DNA of 64,000 nt from Vandiemenella viatica (GCA_031002005.1 JARYHS010006964.1:6076001-6140000), one strand, 5' to 3'. Counted from the first letter of the stretch, positions 54,601 through 64,000 are shown. A program made the numbers and translations. Notes: a model not told the origin generated them from the letters alone.

Positions 54601-57288
54601 TGAACAATATAAAAGTGTTGAATACTTAAGGGACATTATTAAGAGCACTAAATGAAAGAGGAACTTCAAAATTATTACTGATAGGGTGAAATCTTTTGTA
54701 AAAGAGAGCTTGTGAAATAAATAATAATCTGCCACTATTTAGATATTAGTAATTTCTTCTCTTTTCAACTTTTCTTGAGTTTTTTGGAGAGGCTGAAACC
54801 TTAAGTCAAGTCACTGAAAGCAGCCACTAACCAAGGCATGTTATATATGACTGCTGGTTTAAGTGTGTATGAAACAGGTGGAACGTTATAGTATGATATG
54901 TTGCAAGTTTTAATAAGTTAGTAACCATTAAAAGTGTTTCTAAGATTCATTACAAAAATAGATTTGAATGGAATTGCACAAATAAGCTGTGACAAAAATA
55001 CAGTAATATTCCAATCTCCACTATTGAATTTATCAAAAGTAAAAAGAAAGTCAGTTCCTGTAGTTACAGTGACGATGTATATTGTGTACAGATCCAATTA
55101 GTAAAATGTTGTATAACAAAAGTATATAGACACTGTAACACATGAAATAATGGTTGCACAGCTTGCCTTCCTGTTATCAGTCCCTTGACTTGTTTAAAGC
55201 TGTTCTCCATCTCTTGCCATCTCAGAACGTATATCCTCAATTAACAGATCATTAATTTTAATCTCGGTATACAGGTCTATACCAAAGTAGTAGGACTGAT
55301 TTTTTTAAAAAAACATTATTGAAGATATCTTTACAATTCCTTAATCCTCTTCGAAATAGCACCCTTAGGCAGCTACACACCAAAAATTACGCTGCTGCCA
55401 TTGGCCATACGCCATCTGGAAGTCAGTTTCTGGGACGCTGTTGAGAGCCCTCGTCGATGCTGCTTCAACGTCCTGGAATTGAGTCAAACCGCTGTTCCTT
55501 CAGCTGCCTTTTCATCCGTGGGAATAAAAAAAAAAGTCAGTTGGAGCCAGATTGGGACTGTAGGCGGGGTGCAGCAAAGTGGCAACGCTGAATCGGGCCA
55601 ACAGTTGCCTTCTTCATCCTTCCGTCCAATGAAGGCTCGCATGAGCAAATCAAAGATCAAGACAATGCTGATCGTGTTTTTTTTTTACCGTCGCGGGGTG
55701 ATTCATAAGGAGTTCGTTTGCCCTGGGGAAACTGTCGATTCGAACTTTTACCTGCAAGTCTCAGCCCGCCTGCGATACCGAGTGAATCGCGTCCGACCAG
55801 TCATCTCCGCCAACTGGACTCTGCATCACGACAATGCGCCGTGCCAAGGCGCGCCGTCATGAGACAACTGTTGGCCCGAATTGACATTGCCGCGTTGCTG
55901 CACCCCGCCTACAGTCCCAATCTGGCTCCATCTGACTTTTCTTTCTCACATGGATGAAAAATCAGCTGAAGGAACAGCGGTTTGACTCAATCCAGGACGT
56001 TGAAGCAGCATCAACGAGGGCTCTCAACAGCGTCCCAGAAACTGACTTCCAGAAGGTGGATGGCCAACGGCAGCAGCGTAATTTTTGGCGTGTAGCTGCC
56101 TAAGGGTGCTATTTCGAAGAGGATTAAGGAATTGTAAAGATATCTTCAATAAAATTTTTTTTAAAAAATCAGTCCTACTACTTTTGGTATATACCATGTA
56201 CATCTAACTTCTATCCAGTTTTTTTTTTAAATTAATAAGTTATTAAATCCATCATGATCCACCATCGTAACTATTCTTTCTATTATATACAACATGTCTA
56301 CTTTCTACTCTATGACTCCACTTAATTTTCAAGATCATTCTACAAAATCATATCTCAAATGCTTTGAAGTTTGGTTTTTATGCTTTTTTCAATATCCAAT
56401 CATCAATTTATAAGGAACTGAGATCCATTAAAAACAATTTTAGAAATTTATTTAAGAGCCCTAGTTTAAAACTAAATTATCTCTCTCCTTGAATGAGACT
56501 AGGTTTGCCCCTGCTGTTCTACTTTTGAGATCTCTGATGTTTAATTAAGGAGGTAAATCTATAAAATTCGGAACAAAAAATAAACCAGTTCATTAAAGTC
56601 ACCACAGTGCATGAAACAGTAATGATAATTTTGGTTCAGTTATTTGTGCCATGAACAGTTGTTACAAATTAACTAAACAGTTGACACAAAAAATAGTGCA
56701 AAACATAGTGATTAGCATTTTGCACATCAGGAAGAACAGAAACAGCAAAGCAGACATTTGGGAATACCTTAATAAGGGAGATTTATAGAAGCAACTTAGC
56801 AAATCACAAAAGAGGGAAACATGTATGATGGTTTTCAAAATAAATGTAACCATTTAAACTTTATGTCTCAGAGGGAATAAGTGGTCATGAAGCAGTTGTG
56901 ATATATGTTCGATGATTTTGTAAGACATTAGCCAAAATAGAAACTGAATTAATGTGTGTTCAAGAACTGAGCAGAATTTTCAGGGAAAATTTGAAAATGC
57001 AAATAGGGCACCAGTACAATAGAGAGGAAATAGGAAAAATTCAAGAAGATAGTAAGAATGGAGTAAAACAAAACACAAAGAGAAGCTTAAAACCTATACA
57101 CTATGAGAGATACTAGAATATTCAACATGTTTAGTAAAATGACAACACAACAGAGGAAGAAAGCAGCAGGGGAGCAAAGAATCCTTAATCTAGAGACAAC
57201 TAGCTACTGTTAATAACAGGGAAATGGCATACCCATCAAGAATAGGTACCAGTACTGAATCTTCTTGTGAATTGTCCTCTGCAATATC
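36566..57288 (-). CDS. C2H2 zinc-finger protein gene, three exons, array exon disrupted
   Basis: Minus-strand exons 57288-57233, 48242-47691 and 39422-36566 join in compatible phases (split Gly, then split Arg), giving a probable nuclear DNA-binding protein. Exon 1 of those seen is short and acidic (DIAEDNSQEDSVLVPILDG). The middle exon has four finger-like units, two canonical. The last exon carries a tandem array with IHSGERPF linkers, ending at a TGA after RRIHS. A piggyBac-family element (36679-38495) sits inside the tenth finger. The assembled allele therefore ends at 38402 after about 30 foreign residues, losing at least one and a half fingers. The first coding exon with the start Met is not identified; it may lie upstream of 57288 or in the gap at 58323-59322. 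Confidence 0.8.
36731..36836. repeat. 43-bp tandem repeat in the piggyBac left end
   Basis: Two full units and a partial third start at 36731, 36774 and 36817 (ctccagacgtgtatacacgc). They may be subterminal transposase-binding sites. Confidence 0.8.
36991..37195 (-). repeat. SINE inserted in the piggyBac element
   Basis: A reverse copy with the T-run at 36991, near-consensus core and partial head (gacggggatttgaaccatcg). It interrupts the transposase 5' coding region. Confidence 0.88.
37748..37812. repeat. Poly-C tracts within the piggyBac element
   Basis: Two C-runs of more than ten bases separated by gtcttgtaagatcaggttcc. They are part of a C/G-run repeat similar in style to 8440-8500. Confidence 0.6.
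38402..39422 (-). CDS. Zinc-finger gene array exon, 5' part up to the piggyBac insertion
   Basis: The exon starts after tttctag at 39422 (DYCDCNKKNHCYEQQ). A degenerate finger lacking its first Cys (EDCGKSFTDYSILRQHKRFH) is followed by eight consensus C-x2-C...H-x3-H fingers with conserved HSGERPF linkers. The fourth and ninth fingers are identical in protein sequence (FSCGICGKSFRWSRNLQRHR-RIH), a sign of internal duplication. The tenth, GKSFLESGTL, is cut by the TTAA insertion at 38496-38499. The frame then reads NPLTATVRPAEPSLSAALF and stops at 38402, all element-derived. Confidence 0.9.
39423..40194. other. Zinc-finger intron, no feature seen
   Basis: AT-rich intron sequence next to the array exon acceptor. 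Confidence 0.35.
40195..41195 (+). repeat. Degraded RT-like repeat, copy 1 (MITE-interrupted)
   Basis: This copy aligns along its length in direct orientation with 51500-52230. The conserved parts include tgatttgacagctatgrcag and cccctgtagcttaatgcact. In copy 2 the start encodes KINGNQLNNVYYAVDTVTFI, a damaged version of the reverse transcriptase motif YADDTV. It is probably a LINE fragment. A MITE splits it at 40278-40539. Confidence 0.65.
40278..40539. mobile_element. 262-bp MITE defined by an empty site
   Basis: Copy 2 of the host repeat reads acttgtattatgaag without interruption; here att is duplicated (40275-40277 and 40540-40542) around the insertion. The ends tgaacaggggcggatcc and caggactggatcc (right complement) are similar. 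The interior has G- and C-runs. No coding content. Confidence 0.75.
41196..43854. other. Zinc-finger intron, no gene recognised
   Basis: AT-rich. Small open frames (for example 41337-41615 and 42683-42907) have no recognisable domain. Confidence 0.4.
43855..44055 (-). repeat. SINE copy, diverged, reverse orientation
   Basis: tcgtcgacgtcgaggtcagt, then ttcacaaggagtgatttcg and aaatcatggaaaactgaaat match the family core in complement; the head is decayed. Confidence 0.7.
44056..47690. other. Zinc-finger intron; second SINE-like repeat near 45428-45535
   Basis: AT-rich. At 45428-45535 (minus) a SINE-like repeat resembles 16012-16110 (both contain ccaggactsrraccagctaa). No exon is recognised. 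Confidence 0.4.
47691..48242 (-). CDS. Zinc-finger gene middle exon, four finger-like units
   Basis: 552 bp from tttctacag to AAAG|gtaaag. It opens SKIELQQKQLVLCHEESGVS. Units: YTCATCLQYFTTRDMLIRHV-FSH (canonical), HICQDCGNIFSNPSKLCAHH (last His displaced), LACALCGNTFSSWCSLTKHV-FTH (canonical) and YVCTHCSEVFEDVAKLHCHK (last His missing). Without splicing the frame would stop at once after SQER, but the AG|GTAAAG donor and matching phase favour joining to 39422. The alternating good and weak fingers suggest a protein-interaction or structural role for the weak ones. Confidence 0.8.
48243..51499. other. Zinc-finger intron, no gene recognised
   Basis: AT-rich intron; small open frames show no domain. 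Confidence 0.4.
51500..52230 (+). repeat. Degraded RT-like repeat, copy 2 (uninterrupted)
   Basis: The direct-orientation partner of 40195-41195. An open stretch at 51603-51800 contains KINGNQLNNVYYAVDTVTFI, like LINE RT blocks (NG..LNN..YADDTVL), with the second Asp region altered. Stops follow. Confidence 0.6.
52840..52985 (+). pseudogene. LINE (Jockey/CR1-like) fragment
   Basis: The frame TARFVGSNQLRRETVTDMIK matches the AARFVSGNFRRMQSVTDIIK block of the fragment at 16120. Confidence 0.6.
53001..53338. mobile_element. Foldback element with about 130-bp arms
   Basis: Left arm (ggaatgggaaattaaccta, then gacacacaaatgc, accttattcacacattgaaa, atgagccatttgattc) is repeated in inverse on the right (gaatgagccatttggttc and so on to gggttaatttctctttcc). 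Arms are roughly 80-85 percent similar. A short centre (around 53150-53190) lacks coding capacity. The family is unknown. Confidence 0.75.
53339..55279. other. Zinc-finger intron, no gene recognised
   Basis: AT-rich; a C-run lies at about 54535-54548. Confidence 0.4.
55282..56187 (+). mobile_element. Mariner-derived foldback element, long arms
   Basis: TA flanks both ends (55280-55281 and 56188-56189). Arms of about 325 bp (55282-55607 and 55865-56187) are inverted, near-identical copies starting ccaaagtagtaggactga. The right arm is the genuine 3' end: it encodes MKNQLKEQRFDSIQDVEAAS, TRALNSVPETDFQKV, and ends GCYFEED, the mariner transposase C-terminus. The left arm is the same sequence inverted, replacing the 5' end and N-terminal coding region. 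The loop carries the middle of the transposase. Confidence 0.88.
55630..56110 (+). pseudogene. Mariner transposase remnant inside the foldback
   Basis: KSKIKTMLIVFFF, RRGVIHKEFVCPGETVDSNF, then LHHDNAPCQGA (second catalytic Asp), then in a shifted frame YSPNLAPSDFSF (third catalytic Asp), and the C-terminal block in a third frame. The first catalytic Asp and DNA-binding domain are absent. It cannot encode an active enzyme. Confidence 0.8.
56190..57232. other. Zinc-finger intron, no feature seen
   Basis: AT-rich, without recognisable repeats. Confidence 0.35.
57233..57288 (-). CDS. Putative upstream exon of the zinc-finger gene
   Basis: A strong polypyrimidine tract and acceptor (tttctttcttttttcag) precede GATATTGCAGAG..., and a donor gtatgc follows GATGG. 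The 56 bp encode an acidic peptide, DIAEDNSQEDSVLVPILD. It ends with two nucleotides that complete a Gly codon with the first base of the 48242 exon. Assignment rests on splice signals and phase only. Confidence 0.55.
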
Positions 57289-58322
57289 CTGAAAAAAGAA
57301 AGAAAACCTACTCATAAAATCAGAAAATGAAACTTCTGATAATAATTTAAGTACAAAAAACAATAAACTTTGGTAAAAGAAATAAAACACTAATATTAAT
57401 GAATAGAAAGTCTTTAAATCTAGTATAACCAAACCAAATATAAATACACCAAATTGTACTGTCCTTGTCACAGGAAACAAAAGTAACTTCCACAACCAAT
57501 ATCCATTCAATTTACACATTACAGCTTCAATTATTCCAATCGATACAAATAATGGTTTAACAGAGGGAAAAATCCATAAATAGCTGCAAGAAAACTTTTT
57601 ACTAACATCTTTTGGAGGTTAAAGTATACATACACTCTCTTTGATTTATGAAATGCTCTGCCAAATATATCCCATTCAACTAAATATTACAGGCAATACA
57701 AAAACTTACTATTTTGTTAGTGGTATACACCTTCTCTACAGAAGGGATTTTAGAGCCAATGAGAGGAATGTGTGCAAAGAAGATAGGAAACTGGTCATTA
57801 CAATAATGAAGGAACCATCTTGCTACCACCTGGACCAATTTTGGGGAACCATTGAAAATAAATACCAGATGCAGGACCACAGGATGTTACTGTGAATGGC
57901 TGGCTTAATGATGCTACTCACCCATAAATTTATTCAACTGTGAAGGAAATTTTAAATTTTCTATTTGATAATATTTGATAAATTGATAAGACATTTCATA
58001 AATGAGAGAGTTGAGAGATATCTACATAGTCAATTACAACGAAATTGGAGAAATAGAAACACAGATGACTTGAATCAGTTTCACCATTTATTAACACAGA
58101 ATGTCAAAAGTAAATGAAATTCTGAAAATACGAAAATTTACTTATGATAACAAGAGATTTCAAGTTGAGGTTAGTGGTGAGGATTAGATAATTTCAAAGG
58201 TATTGGCCACAGATCTATATCAAATAACAAATATTGTATTGATACTACAGGAAGCCTACTAAGTCAGTGTATCAGAGTTAGAACAGTCAGATACTTTCCT
58301 CAAAAACCTTCAGTTTAAAACG
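57289..58322. other. No recognised gene
   Basis: Probably further intron or the 5' side of the zinc-finger gene. Short open frames (57641-57895) show no domain. Confidence 0.35.
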
Positions 58323-59322
58323 NNNNNNNNNNNNNNNNNNNNNNNNNNNNNNNNNNNNNNNNNNNNNNNNNNNNNNNNNNNNNNNNNNNNNNNNNNNNNN
58401 NNNNNNNNNNNNNNNNNNNNNNNNNNNNNNNNNNNNNNNNNNNNNNNNNNNNNNNNNNNNNNNNNNNNNNNNNNNNNNNNNNNNNNNNNNNNNNNNNNNN
58501 NNNNNNNNNNNNNNNNNNNNNNNNNNNNNNNNNNNNNNNNNNNNNNNNNNNNNNNNNNNNNNNNNNNNNNNNNNNNNNNNNNNNNNNNNNNNNNNNNNNN
58601 NNNNNNNNNNNNNNNNNNNNNNNNNNNNNNNNNNNNNNNNNNNNNNNNNNNNNNNNNNNNNNNNNNNNNNNNNNNNNNNNNNNNNNNNNNNNNNNNNNNN
58701 NNNNNNNNNNNNNNNNNNNNNNNNNNNNNNNNNNNNNNNNNNNNNNNNNNNNNNNNNNNNNNNNNNNNNNNNNNNNNNNNNNNNNNNNNNNNNNNNNNNN
58801 NNNNNNNNNNNNNNNNNNNNNNNNNNNNNNNNNNNNNNNNNNNNNNNNNNNNNNNNNNNNNNNNNNNNNNNNNNNNNNNNNNNNNNNNNNNNNNNNNNNN
58901 NNNNNNNNNNNNNNNNNNNNNNNNNNNNNNNNNNNNNNNNNNNNNNNNNNNNNNNNNNNNNNNNNNNNNNNNNNNNNNNNNNNNNNNNNNNNNNNNNNNN
59001 NNNNNNNNNNNNNNNNNNNNNNNNNNNNNNNNNNNNNNNNNNNNNNNNNNNNNNNNNNNNNNNNNNNNNNNNNNNNNNNNNNNNNNNNNNNNNNNNNNNN
59101 NNNNNNNNNNNNNNNNNNNNNNNNNNNNNNNNNNNNNNNNNNNNNNNNNNNNNNNNNNNNNNNNNNNNNNNNNNNNNNNNNNNNNNNNNNNNNNNNNNNN
59201 NNNNNNNNNNNNNNNNNNNNNNNNNNNNNNNNNNNNNNNNNNNNNNNNNNNNNNNNNNNNNNNNNNNNNNNNNNNNNNNNNNNNNNNNNNNNNNNNNNNN
59301 NNNNNNNNNNNNNNNNNNNNNN
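58323..59322. other. Assembly gap, 1000 N
   Basis: Exactly 1000 N; a placeholder. Confidence 0.99.
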
Positions 59323-59599
59323 GTAGCACTACCGGGTTAGGTGATGGTGGCTAAGACGGGTGGAATGCGCAGCCAATAGAAACCCTGTCACCAGGTCATT
59401 ACAACCACATGGAATTATTATAAGTTAGTCTATCTGTAGCTGTGTGTATGAGGTGTTGCGTGTATGATATGAAAAGTTTTAAGTTTTCACTTCTGTCGGC
59501 AGTCTCCAATGACTGCCAAATGGTTTTTTTTTTTTTTTTTTTTTACTCAATAGATGTTTGGTTTCAGCATTCATTTATGTTGATAATTGTGGTGGTAGT

Positions 59600-60985
59600 T
59601 CAATTTAAAAACAAAGAAAAGTACAGTACCTACAGAGAAGTGAAAATTCTGAAGACGTGGTTAAGAAAACAACACAGCAGAGTTAAGAGACTGCATGATA
59701 GTAGGGAAAACTTGAAACAACTAAACAAGAAGTGAATAGCAGCAAAGAGGCAAGTCAAAGATGGGTTTACAAAAATTATTACAATTGCAGGGCAACACTG
59801 AGTGATGCACCTAGGAAAACCTTTGGCCATGTAAGAAAACTAAGGGCCCAGTCAAACAGAACGCGGGCAGTCCACGCAGACTCTGTGGTACATAGTATTG
59901 CATCAGCCTAGTCAAACAGAGCGTGGCCTACCGCGCGGCGGAAGCCCAGTCCGCGGCGGGCAGTGGTGGACGAGTTAGAAAGTCTCATTCAGTGCGTTCG
60001 AGAATGTTCATTTTTATAAGAATCTCGGCATTCCCGAGTACAAAAACAAGCCAAGAAAGCAAAAATGTGGAATGAAATATCTGAAAAGCTTAACCAGACA
60101 AAAGAGTATACATTTATTTTATATGGCATCTTTTATTTTCCATAACCCATAGATGCAATAATATATTAGTATAATTATGATAAAATTAAAATGAATTTTC
60201 GTTGTTGAAGTAATTTAGAAAATGGTTCCGTACCGCATAGGCAGCATCAGTTGATCTTTCTTTCAATCGACTTGCGGTTGAGAAAGCTTTGGCATATTGA
60301 TTTGTTATTATTGTGTCACCATGTAGTTAAATTTCAGTGAACTGTTTTGTGTAACTTCTTACGAAATTGTGAAGGCAACATGTAGCTTTGACTGCGCTAT
60401 CTACATCAAATGATTTAGGGGGAAAAAAAAATAATAATAACTTCCAAAGGTATTTTCTACTACACGTCGTACCCTACAAGGATGTTTAATATTTTCCCCC
60501 TTCATCATTTACAACTGTAGTTTTTGCAAAAGGGCGCATTAAATAAGTTCGTAGTTTGAATCTTCCACCGCCTAAAAATCGTGAGGAATGGGCGTGTCTG
60601 TATCAGGTAATGGTTTAGGCGGCAGGATAGTTTCGTGAAGTATTAACTGACTTTATCGTCTTGAACTATTTAAAGCGAGCAGAAGATGCAATTCTTCTTC
60701 GTCGAATGAACTGCTGGACACGTTAAGAAGGAGATGGCAGACTCAAATAATAATAAAAAAGAACTACCCCTTCCTTCCTTTGTCCACGATTGCTTCAACA
60801 CTGGTCCGCCCTTCAGCTGCCCGCGCTCTGTTCGTCCACTACAACTTCGGCGGACTGTCGTCAGACCGCCGCGGGCAGTCCGCGCTCTTTTTGACTGGGC
60901 CTTAAGGGAGAGCAAAGGTATACAGACAATTGTATATAAAAATGGGGAAGAATTACTAGGGATTCAAAATTGATTTAATGGGCCC
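59600..60985 (+). pseudogene. LINE-like ORF fragment split by a Harbinger element
   Basis: The basic frame REVKILKTWLRKQHSRVKRL, HDSRENLKQLNKK and, past a stop, KRQVKDGFTKIITIAG run up to 59843. After the element, RESKGIQTIVYKNGEELLGI continues in style. This resembles the linker region of LINE ORF2 before the reverse transcriptase (I..L.YKNG). Assignment is tentative. Confidence 0.35.
59844..60902 (-). mobile_element. PIF/Harbinger element with transposase and MADF remnants
   Basis: Ends gggcccagtcaaacagaacg and, in complement, aggcccagtcaaaaagagcg are flanked by TAA on both sides (59841-59843 and 60903-60905), the 3-bp duplication of PIF/Harbinger. On the minus strand about 60575-60300 reads FKLRTYLMRPF, RVRRVVENTFG and DVDSAVKATCCLHNFVRSYT, C-terminal motifs of Harbinger transposase. 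On the plus strand about 59970-60105 reads, across a frameshift, a MADF/Myb-like segment (LIQCVREC, YKNLGIPEYKNKPRK, MWNEISEKLNQT), the accessory protein of such elements. Both are decayed; the copy is 1.06 kb. Confidence 0.82.
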
Positions 60986-61504
60986 TTTTGGTGATTTCTG
61001 AGATGGGAGGAAAAAATCAGGACAAGCTTCTCCAAACGATTCCCCTGAAAGAATTTATAATTCAAATTAGTAAAGAGTAATAGAAGAAGACTGTTCATAT
61101 TGAGAACAAAAGATTTAATATAGCTAAACCATGAATCTCAAAATTCGATATCTACGGAAATTTCCACTAGGTAGGAACTAAATTGCATTTAAATAAATTA
61201 AGTTTCCAATGTAAATTAGTGGAATGAAAAGTCTAAAAGCTTGTAATAATAGTATCATATCTACTTTTAATAAAGATATCCGTTTGTTTCATTGCCGTTT
61301 AATTATTCTTACCGAGAAACGAAAGTACAAAATAGCACATTAAGTTACTTTTTTATAGATGAAGAATAAAAGAACAAGCAGACGCCATCGGAAGGATCAG
61401 AGGAAGCAGTGAGATCATTACAATTATTTGGGACTTAAATACACGAGAAGTGTAGTGATAAGAGTGGAGCATTAATGGTACAAGGCAACATAGTTTGGCA
61501 AAGA
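60986..61504. other. No recognised gene
   Basis: AT-rich. Around 61380-61450 a frame ADAIGRIRGSSEIITIIW has no assignable family. Confidence 0.35.
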
Positions 61505-61605
61505 CTCTAATGGTTTTCCAGAAATCACTTCAGGCCAATGCCTGCTTCTTCTTTCCATGGCCGAATTCCTTCCGATTTTTACCCCCAGTCCTTTCCCCCA
61601 AAGAA
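61505..61605 (+). repeat. SINE fragment
   Basis: tggttttccagaaatcactt, caggccaatgcc, ccatggccgaattccttcc matches the SINE core; head and tail are missing. Confidence 0.7.
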
Positions 61606-62284
61606 AGAACATGAAAGTCCAGTGCTAATATATAAAAACTTAAGTGCCATCATTGGATTATGTAACTAGACAGTTATATCACTACATCAGGAAGATGAGG
61701 AGGTCCAGCCCCAGCAGCGTGGGGGCTTCTGTGAATATTTGTACTTGAGGAATAATATATACATAGTTGGAAAGTAATCAGTATTGTAGTGAAAAAATAT
61801 GCTGTTCAATTACAGGACATTTATGAAAATATAGCGTATGTGAAGAAAGTTATCAAAGTGTTAAAAGAGAATGAAATATTAAGCAACCAGTTGGATGAGG
61901 CCATTATTGGTTACAAAGTAGAAAAAGGAGGGGAAATAAAACAACAGTAGTTTCTCCACTTGAATAGAATTGAACAATGATGAGGCAGTTGGCTGGGTTA
62001 AAAACTTTCAGTGGTTGATATGGATATTACTACCACATGTATGGTATCAGTTATGGATAAAACATTGTGTACATTGGGTTTGAAGGTTTGCTGCTTAGCA
62101 GGGAACAGGAATTGTGGATTAGTACTGCCTGATCAAATAAGTGTGGAGACGAACAGAGTTAGGAGATTACAGACAAAACAGCCTGACCTCACTGGTAGGC
62201 AAGTTGTAAGAGGGCTTGTAACAATGTATATGGGTGGGGGGGGGGGGAGGGGGACGAAACTGAATGGTATTCCTACTTGGATTC
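61606..62284. other. No recognised gene; G-run near 62236
   Basis: Open stretch 62011-62496 (plus) overlaps the antisense of the LINE tail and has no domain of its own. A poly-G tract lies at about 62234-62252. Confidence 0.35.
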
Positions 62285-64000
62285 TTCTTTGCTGTCGTCA
62301 GTCTTTCGACTGGTTTGATGCAATCCTCCATCCCTTCCTATCCTGTGCTAACCTCTTCATTTCTACATACCCTTTACAGCCCACGTCCTCAATTATCTGC
62401 TTCATATATTCTAATCTCTGTCTTCCTCTACAGTTCTTACCTTCAACTGTTCCCTTCAATAACAAATTAACCAATCCTGCATGTCGCAAAATATGACCTA
62501 CCAGCCTGTCTCTTCTTCCTGTAAGTTTCTTCCACAAACTTCTCACCAATCATTTCCAAAACTTGTTCATTTCTTACTTTGTCTGTCCACTTAATTTTCA
62601 GCATTCTTCTGTAGCACCACATTTTAAATGCTTCAATTTTCTTTATTTCCGGTATTCCTAAAGTCCATGTTTCACTACCATAAAGGGCTGTGCTCCACAC
62701 ATAGAGTTTTAAAAAGTCCTTTCTAATTCCTAGATCAATATTTGAAATTAAAAGGTTTCTCTTTTTCATGAATGCTCTTTTTGCTAGTGCTATTCTGCTT
62801 TTAACATCATTCCTGCTTCGGCCATCGGTTGTAATTTTACTTCCCAAGGAACAGAATTCTCTTACTTCTCCTATTGCATCCGATCCTATTTTTATATTTA
62901 ATCTACTAGTATTGGTATCGTTTCTGCTACATTTCATCACTTTTGTCTTGCTTTGATTTATATTCAGTCCAAAATCTTCCTTCAGGTATTTTGTTCATAC
63001 CATTCAGTAACTTCTCAATATCCTCAGCGCTCTCTGCTAACAAGACAATGTCGTCAGCAAATTGTAGCATACTGATTTTTTCTCCCTGAAAACTTATGCC
63101 ACATGGAAATTTTTCTTTGACTTTTTTCATTGCTTCTTCTACATACAAGTTGAATATTAATGGGGATAGACTACAGCCTTGTCTCACACCCTTTTTAACT
63201 GATGCATGTCTCTCGTGATTCTCTACTTTTATTATAGCCACTTTATTCTTATATAGTTTATAGAGTATTCTTCTATCTCGATACTTTAGACCTGACTTCT
63301 TTAAAATTTTGAACATCTTGTCCCACCTAACATTATCAAAAGCTTTTTCTAAATCAACAAATGCCATAAAAGTATCTTTGTTTTTCTTAATCCGCCCTTC
63401 AAGTATTAATCTTAATGACAGAATTGCTTCCCTTGTACCACGATTTTTTCTAAACCCAAACTGATCTTCACCTACTATCTCTTGTACTACCCTTTCCATC
63501 CATCTGTATATTATTCTGGTCAGTAATTTTGAAGCCTGTGATGTTAGACTAATGGATGCAGATAATTCTCACATTTGTCGGCTTGTGCTTTCTTTGGAAG
63601 TGTGAAGATGATATTTTTATTAAAATCACTTGGAATTTCTCCTGTTTCATAACTTTTCGATATCAGCTTGAATAATCTTTCGATTCCTTCCTCTCCTAGA
63701 GATTTCAGAACTTCTGTAGGGAACGCATCAATTGCAACTGCCTTATTTGCTTTCAAGTCATTCAGAGCTTTATTAAATTCTGTCCTCAAAACAGGATCTC
63801 CTAAGTCATCAATGTCGACATCGCCTTCCTTTTCCATTACACTATTGTTCAAGTCGTCCCCAACATACAGTTTCTCAATGTATTCTTTCCATCGGTTAGT
63901 TCTATCTTCTGAGCTTAAAAGAGGCTTCCCATCGGCAGCTTTAATGTTCATACCTCTTTTCTTCATTTCTCCAAAATTCTGTTTGATCTTTCTAAATGCA
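62285..64000 (-). pseudogene. LINE reverse transcriptase, runs off window end
   Basis: Minus strand in four frame-linked pieces. 63966-63544: RWKEYIEKLYVGDD, ALNDLKANKAVAIDAFPTEV, the start of the RT domain. 63499-62927: GEDQFGFRKNRGTREAILSL, VDLEKAFDNVRW, KKGVRQGCSLSPLIFNLYVE and the catalytic FADDIVLLAE (around 63064-63035). 62940-62467: FCSLGSKITTDGRSRND, STALYGSETWTL, KMWCYRRMLKIKW. 62549-62298: DRLVGHILRHAGLVNLLLKG, REGRQR-like tail, ending SNQSKD. Frameshifts near 63555, 62985 and 62530 break one ORF2; the endonuclease would lie past 64000. Otherwise well preserved. The clade is not resolved. Confidence 0.88.

Noticed and set aside
58310..59329. 339-residue minus-strand frame
   Set aside because: Made of gap N.
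1..64000. CRISPR arrays, bacterial operons, prophage or rRNA genes
   Set aside because: No regularly spaced short repeats with unique spacers, no ribosome-binding-site-led gene clusters and no rRNA-like sequence; the window is eukaryotic.

Overview
The window looks like a stretch of nuclear genome from an insect or a close arthropod relative. Coding exons are short, bounded by GT/AG splice sites and separated by kilobase introns. Most of the rest is debris from many transposon classes: a tRNA-derived SINE, several LINEs, Penelope, Tc1/mariner, piggyBac, hAT and PIF/Harbinger. There is no operon structure. The order cannot be settled from the sequence alone. Three runs of exactly 1000 N (9037-10036, 31354-32353, 58323-59322) are assembly gaps.

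Two host genes can be followed, both on the minus strand. The first is a serine protease inhibitor (serpin) at 24243 down to 10550. Eight exons are identified: a signal-peptide exon, five core exons with matching splice phases, the hinge exon, and the reactive-loop/C-terminal exon. One short internal exon is not found. As assembled, the gene has an in-frame TGA near the start of exon 2 and a frameshift in the last exon, so it is either a recent pseudogene or carries assembly errors. Its introns hold hAT, mariner, Tc1 and LINE remnants and a SINE.

The second host gene is a C2H2 zinc-finger gene at about 57288 down to 36566. It has three phase-compatible exons: a short acidic exon, an exon with four finger-like units, and a long exon with a tandem finger array. 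The array exon is split inside its tenth recognisable finger by a 1.8-kb piggyBac-family insertion with perfect TTAA duplications. That insertion itself contains a SINE. Beyond the gene's stop codon, decayed fingers continue for about 0.6 kb.

Layout: 1-6400 holds a SINE, foldback MITEs, a Penelope GIY-YIG fragment and LINE pieces. 6960-8385 is a complete Tc1-like transposon with an open transposase. 10550-24243 is the serpin. 24250-35900 is mostly AT-rich, with SINEs, a candidate 2.4-kb DNA element and a retrotransposon ORF with an SGNH-like domain. 35930-57288 is the zinc-finger locus. Its introns contain two copies of a degraded RT-like repeat, one with a MITE that the other lacks, and long foldback elements. 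59600-60980 is a LINE-like fragment split by a PIF/Harbinger element. 62285-64000 is a LINE reverse transcriptase on the minus strand that runs off the window.

The most notable observations are the seamless piggyBac insertion in a zinc-finger exon, the two lesions in the serpin, and two mariner-derived foldback elements whose two arms both derive from the transposon's 3' end.
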